Positions 1 through 7,017 are shown, numbered from the stretch's first letter. The stretch is DNA of 12,228 bases from Acidobacteriota bacterium (GCA_020200195.1 JAIVJE010000010.1:1-12228), one strand, 5' to 3'. Notes: generated from the sequence alone by a model not told the origin. A program made the numbers and translations.

Positions 1-1176
1 GAGATCACCACCAGCGATTACCGCGACCTGAAGCTGCCGCCGATCGAGGGGCGGACCCTGTACCTCGGGAATCCGCCGTACGTGCGCCATCACCTCATCG
101 ATCCGAAGTGGAAGGCGTGGCTGACAAAGACAGCGACGACGATGGGGCTCAGCGAGGCGAGCCAACTCGCCGGTCTTCATGTGCACTTCTTCGTCGCGAC
201 GGCACGGCAGGGACGTAAGGGTGACTTCGGCGCGCTCATCACGTCGGGGGAGTGGCTAGACGTCAACTACGGCCGCGTCCTGCGCGAGTTGTTCGTTGGA
301 CCGCTTGGCGGTCAGAGTCTCACTCTCATCGAGCCCACCGCTCAGCCATTCCCGGACGCCGCCACGACCGCGGTGATCGCATCGTTCGAAATAGGCAACC
401 GTCCGAAGTCTGTGCGCCTCAAGCGGGTCGCAACACTCGCGCAGCTAACCGAAGCGGGGTTGGAACAGGGGCGCGTCGTGCGCCGCGAGCGACTCGGAAG
501 CGCGCATCGCTGGACGCCCCTGACTCGTGGCGCGAAGCAGGAACGCGAAGGATTCGTCGAGCTGGGCGAACTGTGTCGCGTCCACCGGGGCCAGGTGACT
601 GGTTCGAATAAGGTTTGGATTGCCGGTCCGCACGCCGAGGGGCTACCGGACTCGGTCCTCTTCGTGAGCGTCACACGCGCGCGTGAACTGTTCGACGCTG
701 GGCGTGCGCTGACCGATACCACGCCGCTGCGCAAGGTGATCGATCTGCCTGCCGACCTCGACGTCTTCGACAGCACCGACCGAAGGTTGATTGACGCGTT
801 CCTCAAGAAGGCGAAGGCGATCGGAACCGACAAGGGGTACATCGCTCAGAATCGCAAGGCTTGGTGGTCCGTTGGATTGCGCGAGGCCGCACCGATTCTT
901 ACGACGTACATGGCCCGTCGCCCGCCGGCTTTCGTTCGCAACATGACCGGCGCACGACATATCAACATCGCGCACGGCATCTATCCGCGGGATCCGTTGA
1001 ACGACGCCACATTGGATGCCCTGGCGGGGTTCCTTTCGAGGACGGTCACCCAGGCGGAAGGACGCACGTATGCAGGGGGACTGACCAAGTTCGAGCCGAA
1101 AGAAGTCGAGCGACTGTTAGTACCGGAGCCGTCAACACTGGTGCAACTTCCGCTCGCCTTCGCCTCTAGTCTGTGA
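1..1176 (+). CDS. N6-adenine DNA methyltransferase of a XamI-like restriction-modification system, 5' partial
   Basis: The protein transfers a methyl group from SAM to adenine N6 in a specific DNA site, protecting host DNA from the partner nuclease. The reading frame is open from base 1, so the N-terminus with the SAM-binding motif lies outside the window. What is seen is motif IV, LGNPPYVRHH (bases 64-93), the catalytic NPPY of the gamma/Eco57I-like amino-methyltransferases. It is followed by the usual FF.ATARQGRKGDFGALITSGEWLDVNYG stretch in pieces, and a target-recognition-like C-terminal half containing WW, TYMARRPP, GARHINIAHG and TYAGGLTKFEP. A GTG at 82 is inside motif IV and cannot be the start. 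The stop at 1174-1176 is followed three bases later by the restriction gene in the same frame, suggesting an operon. No disabling change is visible in the part present. The recognition site cannot be read from the sequence. Confidence 0.88.
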   Translation, partial: EITTSDYRDLKLPPIEGRTLYLGNPPYVRHHLIDPKWKAWLTKTATTMGLSEASQLAGLHVHFFVATARQGRKGDFGALITSGEWLDVNYGRVLRELFVGPLGGQSLTLIEPTAQPFPDAATTAVIASFEIGNRPKSVRLKRVATLAQLTEAGLEQGRVVRRERLGSAHRWTPLTRGAKQEREGFVELGELCRVHRGQVTGSNKVWIAGPHAEGLPDSVLFVSVTRARELFDAGRALTDTTPLRKVIDLPADLDVFDSTDRRLIDAFLKKAKAIGTDKGYIAQNRKAWWSVGLREAAPILTTYMARRPPAFVRNMTGARHINIAHGIYPRDPLNDATLDALAGFLSRTVTQAEGRTYAGGLTKFEPKEVERLLVPEPSTLVQLPLAFASSL

Positions 1177-1179
1177 CGG

Positions 1180-2047
1180 ATGCCTCCGCCGCCGCAGCTT
1201 CTTCAACCACCCCGCTGGACGTCTGATGAACTGGAACGCGATCGTCAGCGTGCGATCGAGATCTTCAGGAAACAGCGCCTCGAGGAACCGCTCGAAGTGT
1301 ACCTCGAGGCGTACGACGAGAAACAGAAGGCGTTCGAGGATCTGCTCGAGCTGACCGTCGATTTGACCCAGATACGCGAACGCGCGGTCGATATCCTGGC
1401 CGACAAGCGTCTGCGCGATGCCCTGCGCTACATCGCTGGGCCACCGATCTGCGACGACGACTGGAAGACTCTGGCGGATGCCACGCGACCGTCGGCGCTT
1501 CCCGTGGTTGCAGGAGCACCGTGACCCGAACGATGCTGGGCGCGAGACCGCGAGCGCCGCTCTGGCCTCCGCGGCGATGGCGGCGATGCGCCGCTCCGAA
1601 ACCGCACGCCGCAGTGAGAGCAAGACGGCACAGGAACTGTTCGTCGAGGATGCGCTGTCGCAGCGCCAGTTCGTTCAAGTCGGCACTCATCCCGTACGCA
1701 CGCTTGCCGAAGCACCTGAGCCGGGGCAGTTCTGCCGAGAGTCAATGCTGGGAACGCGGAAGGCCGACTTCATCATTGGCCTGCCAGATCGCCGTGTGAT
1801 GCCTCTGGAGTGTAAGGTGTCGAACTCGTACACGAATTCGATCAAGCGCCTCAACAACGACGCTGCGGTCAAGGCGGAGGTCTGGCGCCGCGATTTCGGC
1901 GACATGAACGTGATTCCCGCCGCGGTTCTCAGCGGGGCCTTCAAGCTGCACAACCTGGAAGACGCTCAGCGTCGCGGCTTGACGCTTTTCTGGTCGCACA
2001 GCCTTGAAGCCCAGCTACTCGATTGGATCGAGAGGACGCGAACCTAA
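1180..2047 (+). pseudogene. XamI-family restriction endonuclease, split by a frameshift and probably shortened inside
   Basis: This should be the Type II nuclease partner of the upstream methyltransferase. It is encoded in two frames. The N-terminal part runs from ATG 1180 to a stop at 1522-1524 and contains EPLEVYLEAY and RYIAGPPICDDD. The C-terminal part continues in the next frame from about 1480 to the TAA at 2045-2047, with DRRRFPWLQ, QFCRESMLGTRKADF, MPLECKVSNS and KRLNNDAAVK. The PD-(D/E)xK active site is readable: Asp at 1766-1768 and Glu-x-Lys at 1808-1816. In homologues as I remember them, roughly 25-30 more residues lie between the GPP and FPWL motifs. I therefore infer a deletion of a non-multiple of three near 1480-1490 rather than a single-base slip. 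Family assignment rests on remembered motif order and the methyltransferase neighbour. As it stands no full-length enzyme can be made without frameshifting. Confidence 0.72.
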
Positions 2048-2107
2048 CGCCGTGGCTGGTTCCGGGAGCAAACGCCGCATCGCTTTCTCGGTTCTTCGTG
2101 GGGCTGA

Positions 2108-2293
2108 ATGAAGAAGCTCGTTGAGATTACACCCCTGAATACATCAACAAAGCTCGCGTATCGGTGCGAGAGCTGCGAGAACGAGGGCTACATCACCTTG
2201 TCCCCGCCGGTCGACACCGACGATTCGGGCGAGCCCATCGATCCTGAGAGGCTATTGGACATCCCGTGTCCGAACTGTGACGGGATCTTGTAG
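2108..2293 (+). CDS. small CxxC/CxxC (zinc-ribbon-like) protein, function unknown
   Basis: A 61-residue reading frame from ATG 2108 carries two cysteine pairs, CESC near residue 20 and CPNC near residue 55, spaced like a zinc ribbon or rubredoxin-type knuckle, with an acidic linker (DTDDSGEPIDPE) between them. I do not recognise a family. The Shine-Dalgarno signal is weak (GTGGGG a few bases upstream). It lies 60 bases after the broken nuclease gene, on the same strand, and could be co-transcribed. One oddity: immediately past the stop, the neighbouring frame stays open from 2281 to a TAG at 2437-2439 and begins with a helix-like stretch (VDDLDPETLERLLKLCAR). The gene may once have been longer and been cut by a frameshift near 2290. 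It could also be a chance ORF. Confidence 0.5.
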   Translation: MKKLVEITPLNTSTKLAYRCESCENEGYITLSPPVDTDDSGEPIDPERLLDIPCPNCDGIL

Positions 2294-2561
2294 ACGATCT
2301 CGATCCCGAAACACTTGAAAGACTCTTGAAACTTTGCGCACGAAAACGGCCGTCCCGACCAGAGACGACCCAAAGGTCATTGCGAAAGCCCCAACAAAAC
2401 CGACGCAACCGGAGACCATCGAGGTCTCCGGCTCGCTAGGATGGGCTCGCAATCCAGGTTGCATCCCGTCCGCGGAAAGGGACGACTCCCACCTGCGTTC
2501 GTACGTCTAGCACCGACATCTTCCAGCCCATGAGCGGACGCCGGGCGATACAGGAGGAGTC
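2294..2561. other. intergenic stretch, no clear gene
   Basis: This 268-base stretch lies between the small cysteine-pair gene and the Clp-N gene. It contains a perfect 9-bp inverted repeat at 2409-2431 and a short open continuation in the frame next to the upstream gene (2281-2439) that may be a remnant. The last ten bases hold the strong ribosome-binding site of the next gene. I see no convincing -35/-10 pair, tRNA or repeat array. Confidence 0.5.
2409..2431 (+). terminator. perfect 9-bp inverted repeat, possible terminator of the upstream transcript
   Basis: CCGGAGACC (2409-2417) and GGTCTCCGG (2423-2431) form a perfect 9-bp stem around a 5-base loop (ATCGA). The hairpin sits in the non-coding gap behind the cysteine-pair gene, which suits a transcription end. 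No T-run follows on either strand, so it would not be a classical intrinsic terminator. It could instead stabilise an mRNA end or bind a protein. Confidence 0.35.
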
Positions 2562-2564
2562 GTG
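2552..2564 (+). promoter_or_regulatory. strong ribosome-binding site fixing a GTG start
   Basis: AGGAGG at 2552-2557 lies 4 bases before GTG 2562-2564. It decides the start of the Clp-N gene, which otherwise lacks an ATG near the beginning of its conserved N-terminal segment. Confidence 0.75.
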
Positions 2565-3204
2565 TCTGAATTACCCGCGCGTCCAAGTCTCGGTCATCTC
2601 CGCAAACAGGCGAAAGATCTGCTACGGCGTCTGCGGCAGCAGCATCCTGACATCACGCTCGCCGACGCACAACGCGCGCTGGCGCGCGAGTACGGCTTTG
2701 CCAGTTGGCCGAAGCTGAAGGCCCAGGTCGAATTGCTCGCCAAGCTTCCACAGCCTGTGACGTTCCAGCGCTACACGGCGAAAGCGAGAGAAGCGGTGTT
2801 CTTTTCCCGGTACGAAGCCAGCCAGTCGAGGAGCCGGACCATCGAACCCGAACACGTCCTGCTCGGATTGATCCGTGCGAGCCGGGGCGTCAAAGCCAGG
2901 ATCTTCGAGCAACTGGCGGTCTCGCTCGATCGGGCGGGAGCTGGGATGACTTCCGAACCAACCGGGGACGAGCGGGTGTTGTTAGCGACGCGGATGGCAA
3001 CAGGCCAGCGGGCACGGCGGGTCTTTCGCGCCGCTGCCGAGGAGGCTGACGCCTTGAAACATCAGCACATTGGATTGTGCTCACATCCTGCTAGGTGTGC
3101 TGCGTGAGCCTGACTTGGCGGCGGCCACGATCGATCGCGCGGGGATCGACGTGCAGTCGGTTCGTGATGACATCGCGCAACTCCTGAACGAAGAGGCGCT
3201 GTAA
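2562..3204 (+). pseudogene. Clp N-terminal (double Clp-N repeat) domain protein with a 3' frameshift
   Basis: The protein starts with a helical segment (RKQAKDLLRR, DAQRALAREYGFASWPKLKAQVE, residues about 14-60), often found at the N-terminus of small ankyrin or Clp-N proteins. A Clp-N domain follows (TAKAREAVFF, IEPEHVLLGLIRAS, ARRVFRAAAEEADALKHQHIG), the adaptor- and substrate-binding module of ClpA/ClpC chaperones. No AAA+ ATPase is attached, so any role as a Clp adaptor is inference. In the first frame translation passes into an unrelated tail after HQHIGL and stops at 3107. One base out of frame, from 3079, the expected second repeat continues as AHILLGVLREPDLAAATIDRAG to TAA 3202-3204. 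A one-base insertion near 3075-3079 explains this. Without the last 42 codons the second Clp-N repeat is incomplete. The start is GTG 2562 with a strong Shine-Dalgarno. A sequencing error is possible. Confidence 0.75.
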
Positions 3205-3276
3205 AAGCCTGCGCGGCCGTCGGTGCGCTGCGCTGCCGACGGCCTCTGCGCGGCTCAAGCGGGGCGTTAGATGCCA
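3205..3276 (+). other. attC-like integron recombination site, left core degenerate
   Basis: The right end carries GGCGTTAGATGC (3263-3274), whose GTTAGAT (3266-3272) fits the attC R' core consensus GTTRRRY. Before it lies a long imperfect palindrome: AGCC 3206-3209 pairs with GGCT 3252-3255, GCGC 3211-3214 with GCGC 3248-3251, and GGCCGTCGG 3215-3223 with CCGACGGCC 3236-3244. The bulges are one base on one arm and three on the other, like the extrahelical bases of folded attC sites. The CGGCTCAAGC box (3251-3260) before the core resembles an L' region. No RYYYAAC R'' core is seen at the left end; GCTGTAAAA occupies its place. The element sits exactly between the stop of one gene (3204) and the start region of the next, as expected of a cassette boundary. 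Confidence 0.5.
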
Positions 3277-3732
3277 CATAGTAAGGTCATGCATCCGACC
3301 GTTGACTACGACACGATCGCGAGCACGTACGATCGGCGGTACTTGCACAACGATTACTCGGGCATCGAGGAAGCCACGATCGCCTTCGTAGGAAGGAACC
3401 CCGACTTCGAGCCAGCGCTCGCGATCGACAGACGCCGGTATCCCGCATCAAGCCAGATTCAGCAGTGGATGCACACAGTTGACTTCGTGGACTGTGTCAC
3501 CCGCGAGGTTCAGCACATGCCGGGGCGACTTTCAGCGCGGGCCGCACTCGAGCAAGGACGTCTTGACCAGAGCGCGACTTCGCAGCTCAGCGTCCTCACA
3601 AACGAGCAGTATCAGCAGGGCATCGATCGCATCCGCAAAGGGATTGAGTCAGCCGAGGCACGGGGCGGCGCGCTCTATTTGACTGCCGCTCTTCGCGTCT
3701 ATGCGACGTTCGGTTCAGTGCCTTCGTCCTAG
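3271..3732 (+). CDS. internally deleted class I SAM-dependent methyltransferase remnant
   Basis: The first 45 residues (VDYDTIASTYDRRYL, DYSGIEEATIAFVGRNPD) match the helical start of small-molecule class I methyltransferases. The last ~100 residues (SSQIQQWMHTVDFVDC, REVQHMPGRLSARAALEQG, SQLSVLTNEQYQQGIDRI, GALYLTAALRVYATFGSVP) match their C-terminal part. The SAM-binding core between them (glycine-rich VLEVGCGTG-type motif, acidic loop and following strands) is absent, and the two parts join in frame near 3403-3425. The product is 153 residues against about 260-270 for intact relatives, an estimate from memory. It should be unable to bind SAM and is probably a non-functional remnant. ATG 3271 lies inside the attC-like core; ATG 3289 in the same frame may be the original start. 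No strong ribosome-binding site precedes either. Confidence 0.65.
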   Translation: MPHSKVMHPTVDYDTIASTYDRRYLHNDYSGIEEATIAFVGRNPDFEPALAIDRRRYPASSQIQQWMHTVDFVDCVTREVQHMPGRLSARAALEQGRLDQSATSQLSVLTNEQYQQGIDRIRKGIESAEARGGALYLTAALRVYATFGSVPSS

Positions 3733-3835
3733 GCAACGTCGCGGCGCGGTGCCGAACATCGCCTCAAGTGGTCGGCGGCCGATACAAGATCTCTCTAGGA
3801 TGCGCCGCTCGTGTATCGTGAACGTATCCAGCGGC

Positions 3836-6589
3836 TTATTCATTTCGGAGTGCGATCATCGGATCGACGTTGGTCGCGTGGCGCGCCGGGAGGTACGATG
3901 CGATCATTGCGACAAGCGCAAACATCGACGCTGCCACGACGTAGGTGATCGGATCCAGCGGCGTTAGACCAAAAAGCAGACCCGTGAGGTACCGCGTCGT
4001 GAAGATTGCGCCGGCCAACCCGATCACCAGACCCAGGATCGTCAGCGCTGCACTGTGGCGCAGTACGAGCGCGACCACCCGCCGGCGATCCGCACCCAGC
4101 GCCATGCGGATGCCGATCTCGCGCGTGCGCTGTGTCACGGTGTAGGCCATCACTCCGTAGAGGCCTATCGCGGCCAGGCACAGGGCTACGGCGGCGAAGA
4201 TGCCCAGAAGCACCGCGTACATCCAGGGCCTCGTGATTGAATTCGAGAGGATCTGTTCCATCGTGGCGACGTTGTCGAGCGTCGCCTGCGCTTGCATCTC
4301 GCGAATGACCGTCCGGATCTGGCTGACGAGGACGGCCATGTCGGCGGACGTTCGAACGCAGTAGTACGCACCCAGCGGAAACAGCGGTGGGGCGCGAAAC
4401 GTGCCGTCCGTGGGAACCTGCCGGATATCGATGAAGTACTGAGGCCGGGGCGCTCGATCGAGTCCCTGCTGCCGGATGTTGCCGACGACGCCGACTATTT
4501 CGAACGGCAGCTGACGCTGCGTGCCGAGATAAACCACCTGGCCGATCGGATCCCCGCCCAAGAAGTCACGCTGCGCGAGCGCCTCGTTGATGATGACCGC
4601 ACCGCGCTGGCCTTCGTGGTCTGTTTCGCGGAACCCACGACCGGAGACGATCCGGGCGCCCAGTGTCGTCAGATAGTCAGTGCTGACGAAGCGAATGTCC
4701 GGCGCCTCACCGAGCACCACCTCGACTCCGTTGCGCCGCGTTGTCAAGGTAATCGAGTCCCGTAGCTGCACCAGGGGCAGCTGGCGCGCGTAGGCGGCGC
4801 CCGACACACCTGGCAGCGATCGAAGACGCTCGACGAGCGTTTCCGCAAAAGTCCGTTGCTGATCGGGCCGCTCGACCGCCGGCACTGTCACTTGAAACGT
4901 CAGCAGGTGCGAGGCATCGAAGCCGACGTCGACTGTCGCCAGCTTGACAAAGCTGTGTATCAACAGCCCGCCCCCGACGAGCAGAACTATGGCGAGCGCT
5001 GTTTCCAGGACGACCAGCGTGCTCTTTACCCTCGTTTGCGGCGACGTGGTGGCATCGCGCAGAAAGTTCCGCTGTTCCGGGCGGGGTCCTCGAAAGGCAG
5101 GCACCAGGCCAAACAGAAGGCCGGTTCCGATCGACAGGACCAGCGCATACCCAAGCACCGTCCAGTCGATCGCCACCTCAGACAGGCGCGGGAAGACTGC
5201 CGTCGACCCGAGATCCGCACGCCCCAGCGTCGTCCCCAGTGCCCGGAAGAGCCTCACGCCGAGGTAGGCAAGCCCGGTTCCGGCCACGCCTCCGAGCCCG
5301 GAGAGAAGGAGACTCTCGGTGAACAGCTGGCGGACCAGGCGGCCGCGCCCGGCTCCGATCGCCGCGCGCACCGCCATCTCGCGATGCCGTGACTCGGATC
5401 GCGCGAGCAGGAGGTTGGCCATGTTGACGCACGCGATGAGGAGCACGACCGCGACCGCGGAGATCAGCACGAGCAACGCGGGCCTTACCGGGCCGGTGAC
5501 CTCCTCTTGCAATGGGATGAGCTCGAATCGGGGCTGCGCGGGGGCGGCTGCTGAACTTCCGCGCCGGTGTCGCTGGATGGCTTCGAGTTCCGCGGCGGCA
5601 GCACCAGGAGTGGCGTCGCCGGCGAGACGCGCGAGGGTCGCGAGGCGGAGAGGACGGACGTTCGCCAGTGCGGTCAGCGCACGCGGGATCCAGAACTGCG
5701 CAGTGTCGCGAGGAAACTGGAAGTTGCGCGGCATCACGCCGATCACCGTGTATGCGACGTTTCGCCCGATGGCGCCGCCTCCGGATGCGCCGAGAGGATC
5801 GGCGCTGAACGTGAGGACCCGGCCGAGCACCTGCGGGTCACCCCCCAGCCGGTGCCAGGCGTTGTGCCCGAGCACGAGCACGCGCTCGTAGCCGGTGCCG
5901 GCCTGCCGGGCCGAAAACGTCCGGCCAAGCAGCGGTTGAACGCCGAGCATGTCGAAGAACCCGCCCGACACGCTGAAGCCTTCCATGCGGATTGCGGCGC
6001 CATGGACGATTGCTGTCGGCCGCACCAGGCTGTAGCCGGCGAGCTGCGCTATCGTGTCCGACCGGCTCGAAACCGCCAGCGCGTCGGCGACGTCCATCGC
6101 GTCGTACTTGAACGCGGGGCCCTTGCCGTTCCCGATCTCCGGACCCGGAACGGTTTCCCAGACTCGCACCAGCCTCGCCGAATCCCGGTAGGGCAGTGGC
6201 TGCAAAAGCACGCTATGCACGACACTGAAGGTCGCCGTGTTGGCACCGATTCCCAGCGCGAGGGTCACGATCGCAACCGTTGTAAAACCCGGTTGTTTCC
6301 GCAGCGCCCGGATGGCGAACCGCACATCCTGCGCAAGATCCTCGAGCCATGGCAACCCGCGCTGGTCGCGCAAAGCGTCCATCACCGGCGACGCTCCGGC
6401 GATGATCATCGCGTACCGGCCTGCGATGTCAGGGGGAACTCCACGGCGGCGCGCCTCCTCGGCCGCGAGTTCCAGGTGCAGCTGCAGTTCCTCCTGCAGC
6501 TCTCGATCGTCGCGCTGGCGATGAAACGTGCCCCGCAGTCGTGCCAGCGATTCCCGGGCCATCCCCCACAGATGGTTGAAGGCGGTCAT
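3836..6589 (-). CDS. MacB/FtsX-type ABC transporter permease, ADOP family
   Basis: This 917-residue inner-membrane protein belongs to the acidobacterial duplicated orphan permeases. Family members have two MacB-periplasmic/FtsX halves in one chain and no ATPase domain; the substrate is unknown. An N-terminal cytoplasmic segment (residues 1-95, with REL.EEL..HLEL.AEE) precedes the first membrane span at ~103-127 (VAIVTLALGIGANTATFS). A periplasmic core follows to ~365, then spans at ~370-396, 424-448, 477-497 and 523-546. A second periplasmic core runs to ~785, and the last spans lie at ~790-815, 848-866 and 880-898, ending in PARHATNVDPMIALRNE. The duplicated EMAVRAAIGAGRGRLVRQ and EIGIRMALGADRRRVVAL loops mark the two FtsX halves. 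The ATG overlaps the padR stop (ATGA), indicating translational coupling. No partner ATPase is seen nearby. The frame is intact and complete. Efflux or envelope-stress roles are only inferred from MacB. Confidence 0.93.
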   Translation of the reverse strand: MTAFNHLWGMARESLARLRGTFHRQRDDRELQEELQLHLELAAEEARRRGVPPDIAGRYAMIIAGASPVMDALRDQRGLPWLEDLAQDVRFAIRALRKQPGFTTVAIVTLALGIGANTATFSVVHSVLLQPLPYRDSARLVRVWETVPGPEIGNGKGPAFKYDAMDVADALAVSSRSDTIAQLAGYSLVRPTAIVHGAAIRMEGFSVSGGFFDMLGVQPLLGRTFSARQAGTGYERVLVLGHNAWHRLGGDPQVLGRVLTFSADPLGASGGGAIGRNVAYTVIGVMPRNFQFPRDTAQFWIPRALTALANVRPLRLATLARLAGDATPGAAAAELEAIQRHRRGSSAAAPAQPRFELIPLQEEVTGPVRPALLVLISAVAVVLLIACVNMANLLLARSESRHREMAVRAAIGAGRGRLVRQLFTESLLLSGLGGVAGTGLAYLGVRLFRALGTTLGRADLGSTAVFPRLSEVAIDWTVLGYALVLSIGTGLLFGLVPAFRGPRPEQRNFLRDATTSPQTRVKSTLVVLETALAIVLLVGGGLLIHSFVKLATVDVGFDASHLLTFQVTVPAVERPDQQRTFAETLVERLRSLPGVSGAAYARQLPLVQLRDSITLTTRRNGVEVVLGEAPDIRFVSTDYLTTLGARIVSGRGFRETDHEGQRGAVIINEALAQRDFLGGDPIGQVVYLGTQRQLPFEIVGVVGNIRQQGLDRAPRPQYFIDIRQVPTDGTFRAPPLFPLGAYYCVRTSADMAVLVSQIRTVIREMQAQATLDNVATMEQILSNSITRPWMYAVLLGIFAAVALCLAAIGLYGVMAYTVTQRTREIGIRMALGADRRRVVALVLRHSAALTILGLVIGLAGAIFTTRYLTGLLFGLTPLDPITYVVAASMFALVAMIASYLPARHATNVDPMIALRNE

Positions 6590-6930
6590 GGCATTTGATC
6601 CAGCAAGGCGCGCATGATCAGCGCGAGGCGGTCCCAGTCGGCCTTTTCGGTCTCGAGAGCGCGGCGGCCCGCAGGCGTCAGGCTGTAAAAACGCGCCCTA
6701 CGGTTGTTGTCCGTGACACCCCATTTCGCGCGCACCCAGCCGCGCTGCTCGAGACGCATCAAGCCCGGATAGAGGGTGCCCATTCCCAGTTGCAGTGCAC
6801 CACGCGACACCTGGTCGAGCCGCCCCGCGATCGCATATCCATGCGACGGGCCGAGTACAGCGAGCGTTTGCATCACCATGAGGTCAACCGTGCCCTGCAG
6901 CACGGCCGCCTTCTCGTCTCTGTTGGTCAT
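6586..6930 (-). CDS. PadR-family transcriptional regulator, acidobacterial ADOP-linked type
   Basis: This 114-residue winged-helix regulator opens with LQGTVDLMVMQTLAVLGPSHGYAIA, the usual first helices of PadR. The recognition region is GMGTLYPGLMRLEQRGWV (residues ~49-66), the wing contains ARFYSLTPAGRRALE, and a short C-terminal dimerisation helix ends at DQMP. PadR proteins usually repress their own operon and release DNA when a ligand binds; here the ligand is unknown. The gene is first in a two-gene unit and overlaps the permease by 4 bases. Its ATG lies directly behind a -10-like box with almost no leader, and an inverted repeat covers that promoter, so autoregulation is likely. Length and architecture are normal. 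Confidence 0.93.
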   Translation of the reverse strand: MTNRDEKAAVLQGTVDLMVMQTLAVLGPSHGYAIAGRLDQVSRGALQLGMGTLYPGLMRLEQRGWVRAKWGVTDNNRRARFYSLTPAGRRALETEKADWDRLALIMRALLDQMP

Positions 6931-6967
6931 TCGGATGGAAGCTAATCGTGCTCCATCCGTATGTCAA
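6931..6967 (-). promoter_or_regulatory. padR promoter with overlapping inverted-repeat operator, likely leaderless start
   Basis: On the - strand a perfect TTGACA -35 box (bases 6967-6962) is followed after 17 bases by TAGCTT (6944-6939), a weak -10. The padR ATG begins 8 bases further on, with no room for a ribosome-binding site, so a leaderless mRNA is likely. CGGATGGA (6932-6939) and TCCATCCG (6952-6959) form a perfect 8-bp inverted repeat. One arm lies in the spacer and the other touches and follows the -10. That placement suits a repressor operator, most simply for PadR itself. Confidence 0.55.
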
Positions 6968-6972
6968 ATGGA

Positions 6973-6985
6973 ATCCGTGACGGAT
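6973..6985. promoter_or_regulatory. 13-bp palindrome sharing half-sites with the padR operator
   Basis: ATCCGT-G-ACGGAT is a perfect palindrome lying between the padR -35 box and the cyclase-side promoter candidate. It reuses the CGGAT/ATCCG half-site of the repeat at 6932-6959, so four copies lie within 54 bases. It may be a second binding site for the same regulator. Confidence 0.4.
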
Positions 6986-6988
6986 AAC

Positions 6989-7017
6989 ACCACAGGGATG
7001 AGCAAATCGCTTATGAT
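6989..7017 (+). promoter_or_regulatory. candidate promoter for the leader/small RNA and cyclase operon
   Basis: TATGAT at 7012-7017 matches five of six bases of the sigma-70 -10 consensus. The best -35 at 17 bases spacing is ACCACA (6989-6994), only half matching. A start near 7024 would give a transcript of about 105 bases to the terminator at 7106-7130. The weak -35 leaves this uncertain. Confidence 0.3.

Noticed and set aside
2043..2124. possible complete attC site between the nuclease stop and the cysteine-pair gene
   Set aside because: CCTAAC is a fair left core, but the only right core candidate, GTTGAGA, misses the consensus and the sequence between shows no convincing long palindrome.
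2433..2480. possible tRNA T-arm (GGTTGCATCCC) after the 9-bp hairpin
   Set aside because: The loop lacks the TTCRA consensus, and no cloverleaf arms can be built around it.
3733..3835. terminator between the methyltransferase remnant and the convergent permease
   Set aside because: No stem with a T-run could be found in this 103-base gap on either strand.
5567..6598. 343-codon open frame on the + strand opposite the permease
   Set aside because: It is antisense to conserved permease sequence, low in hydrophobic residues and without a recognisable domain.
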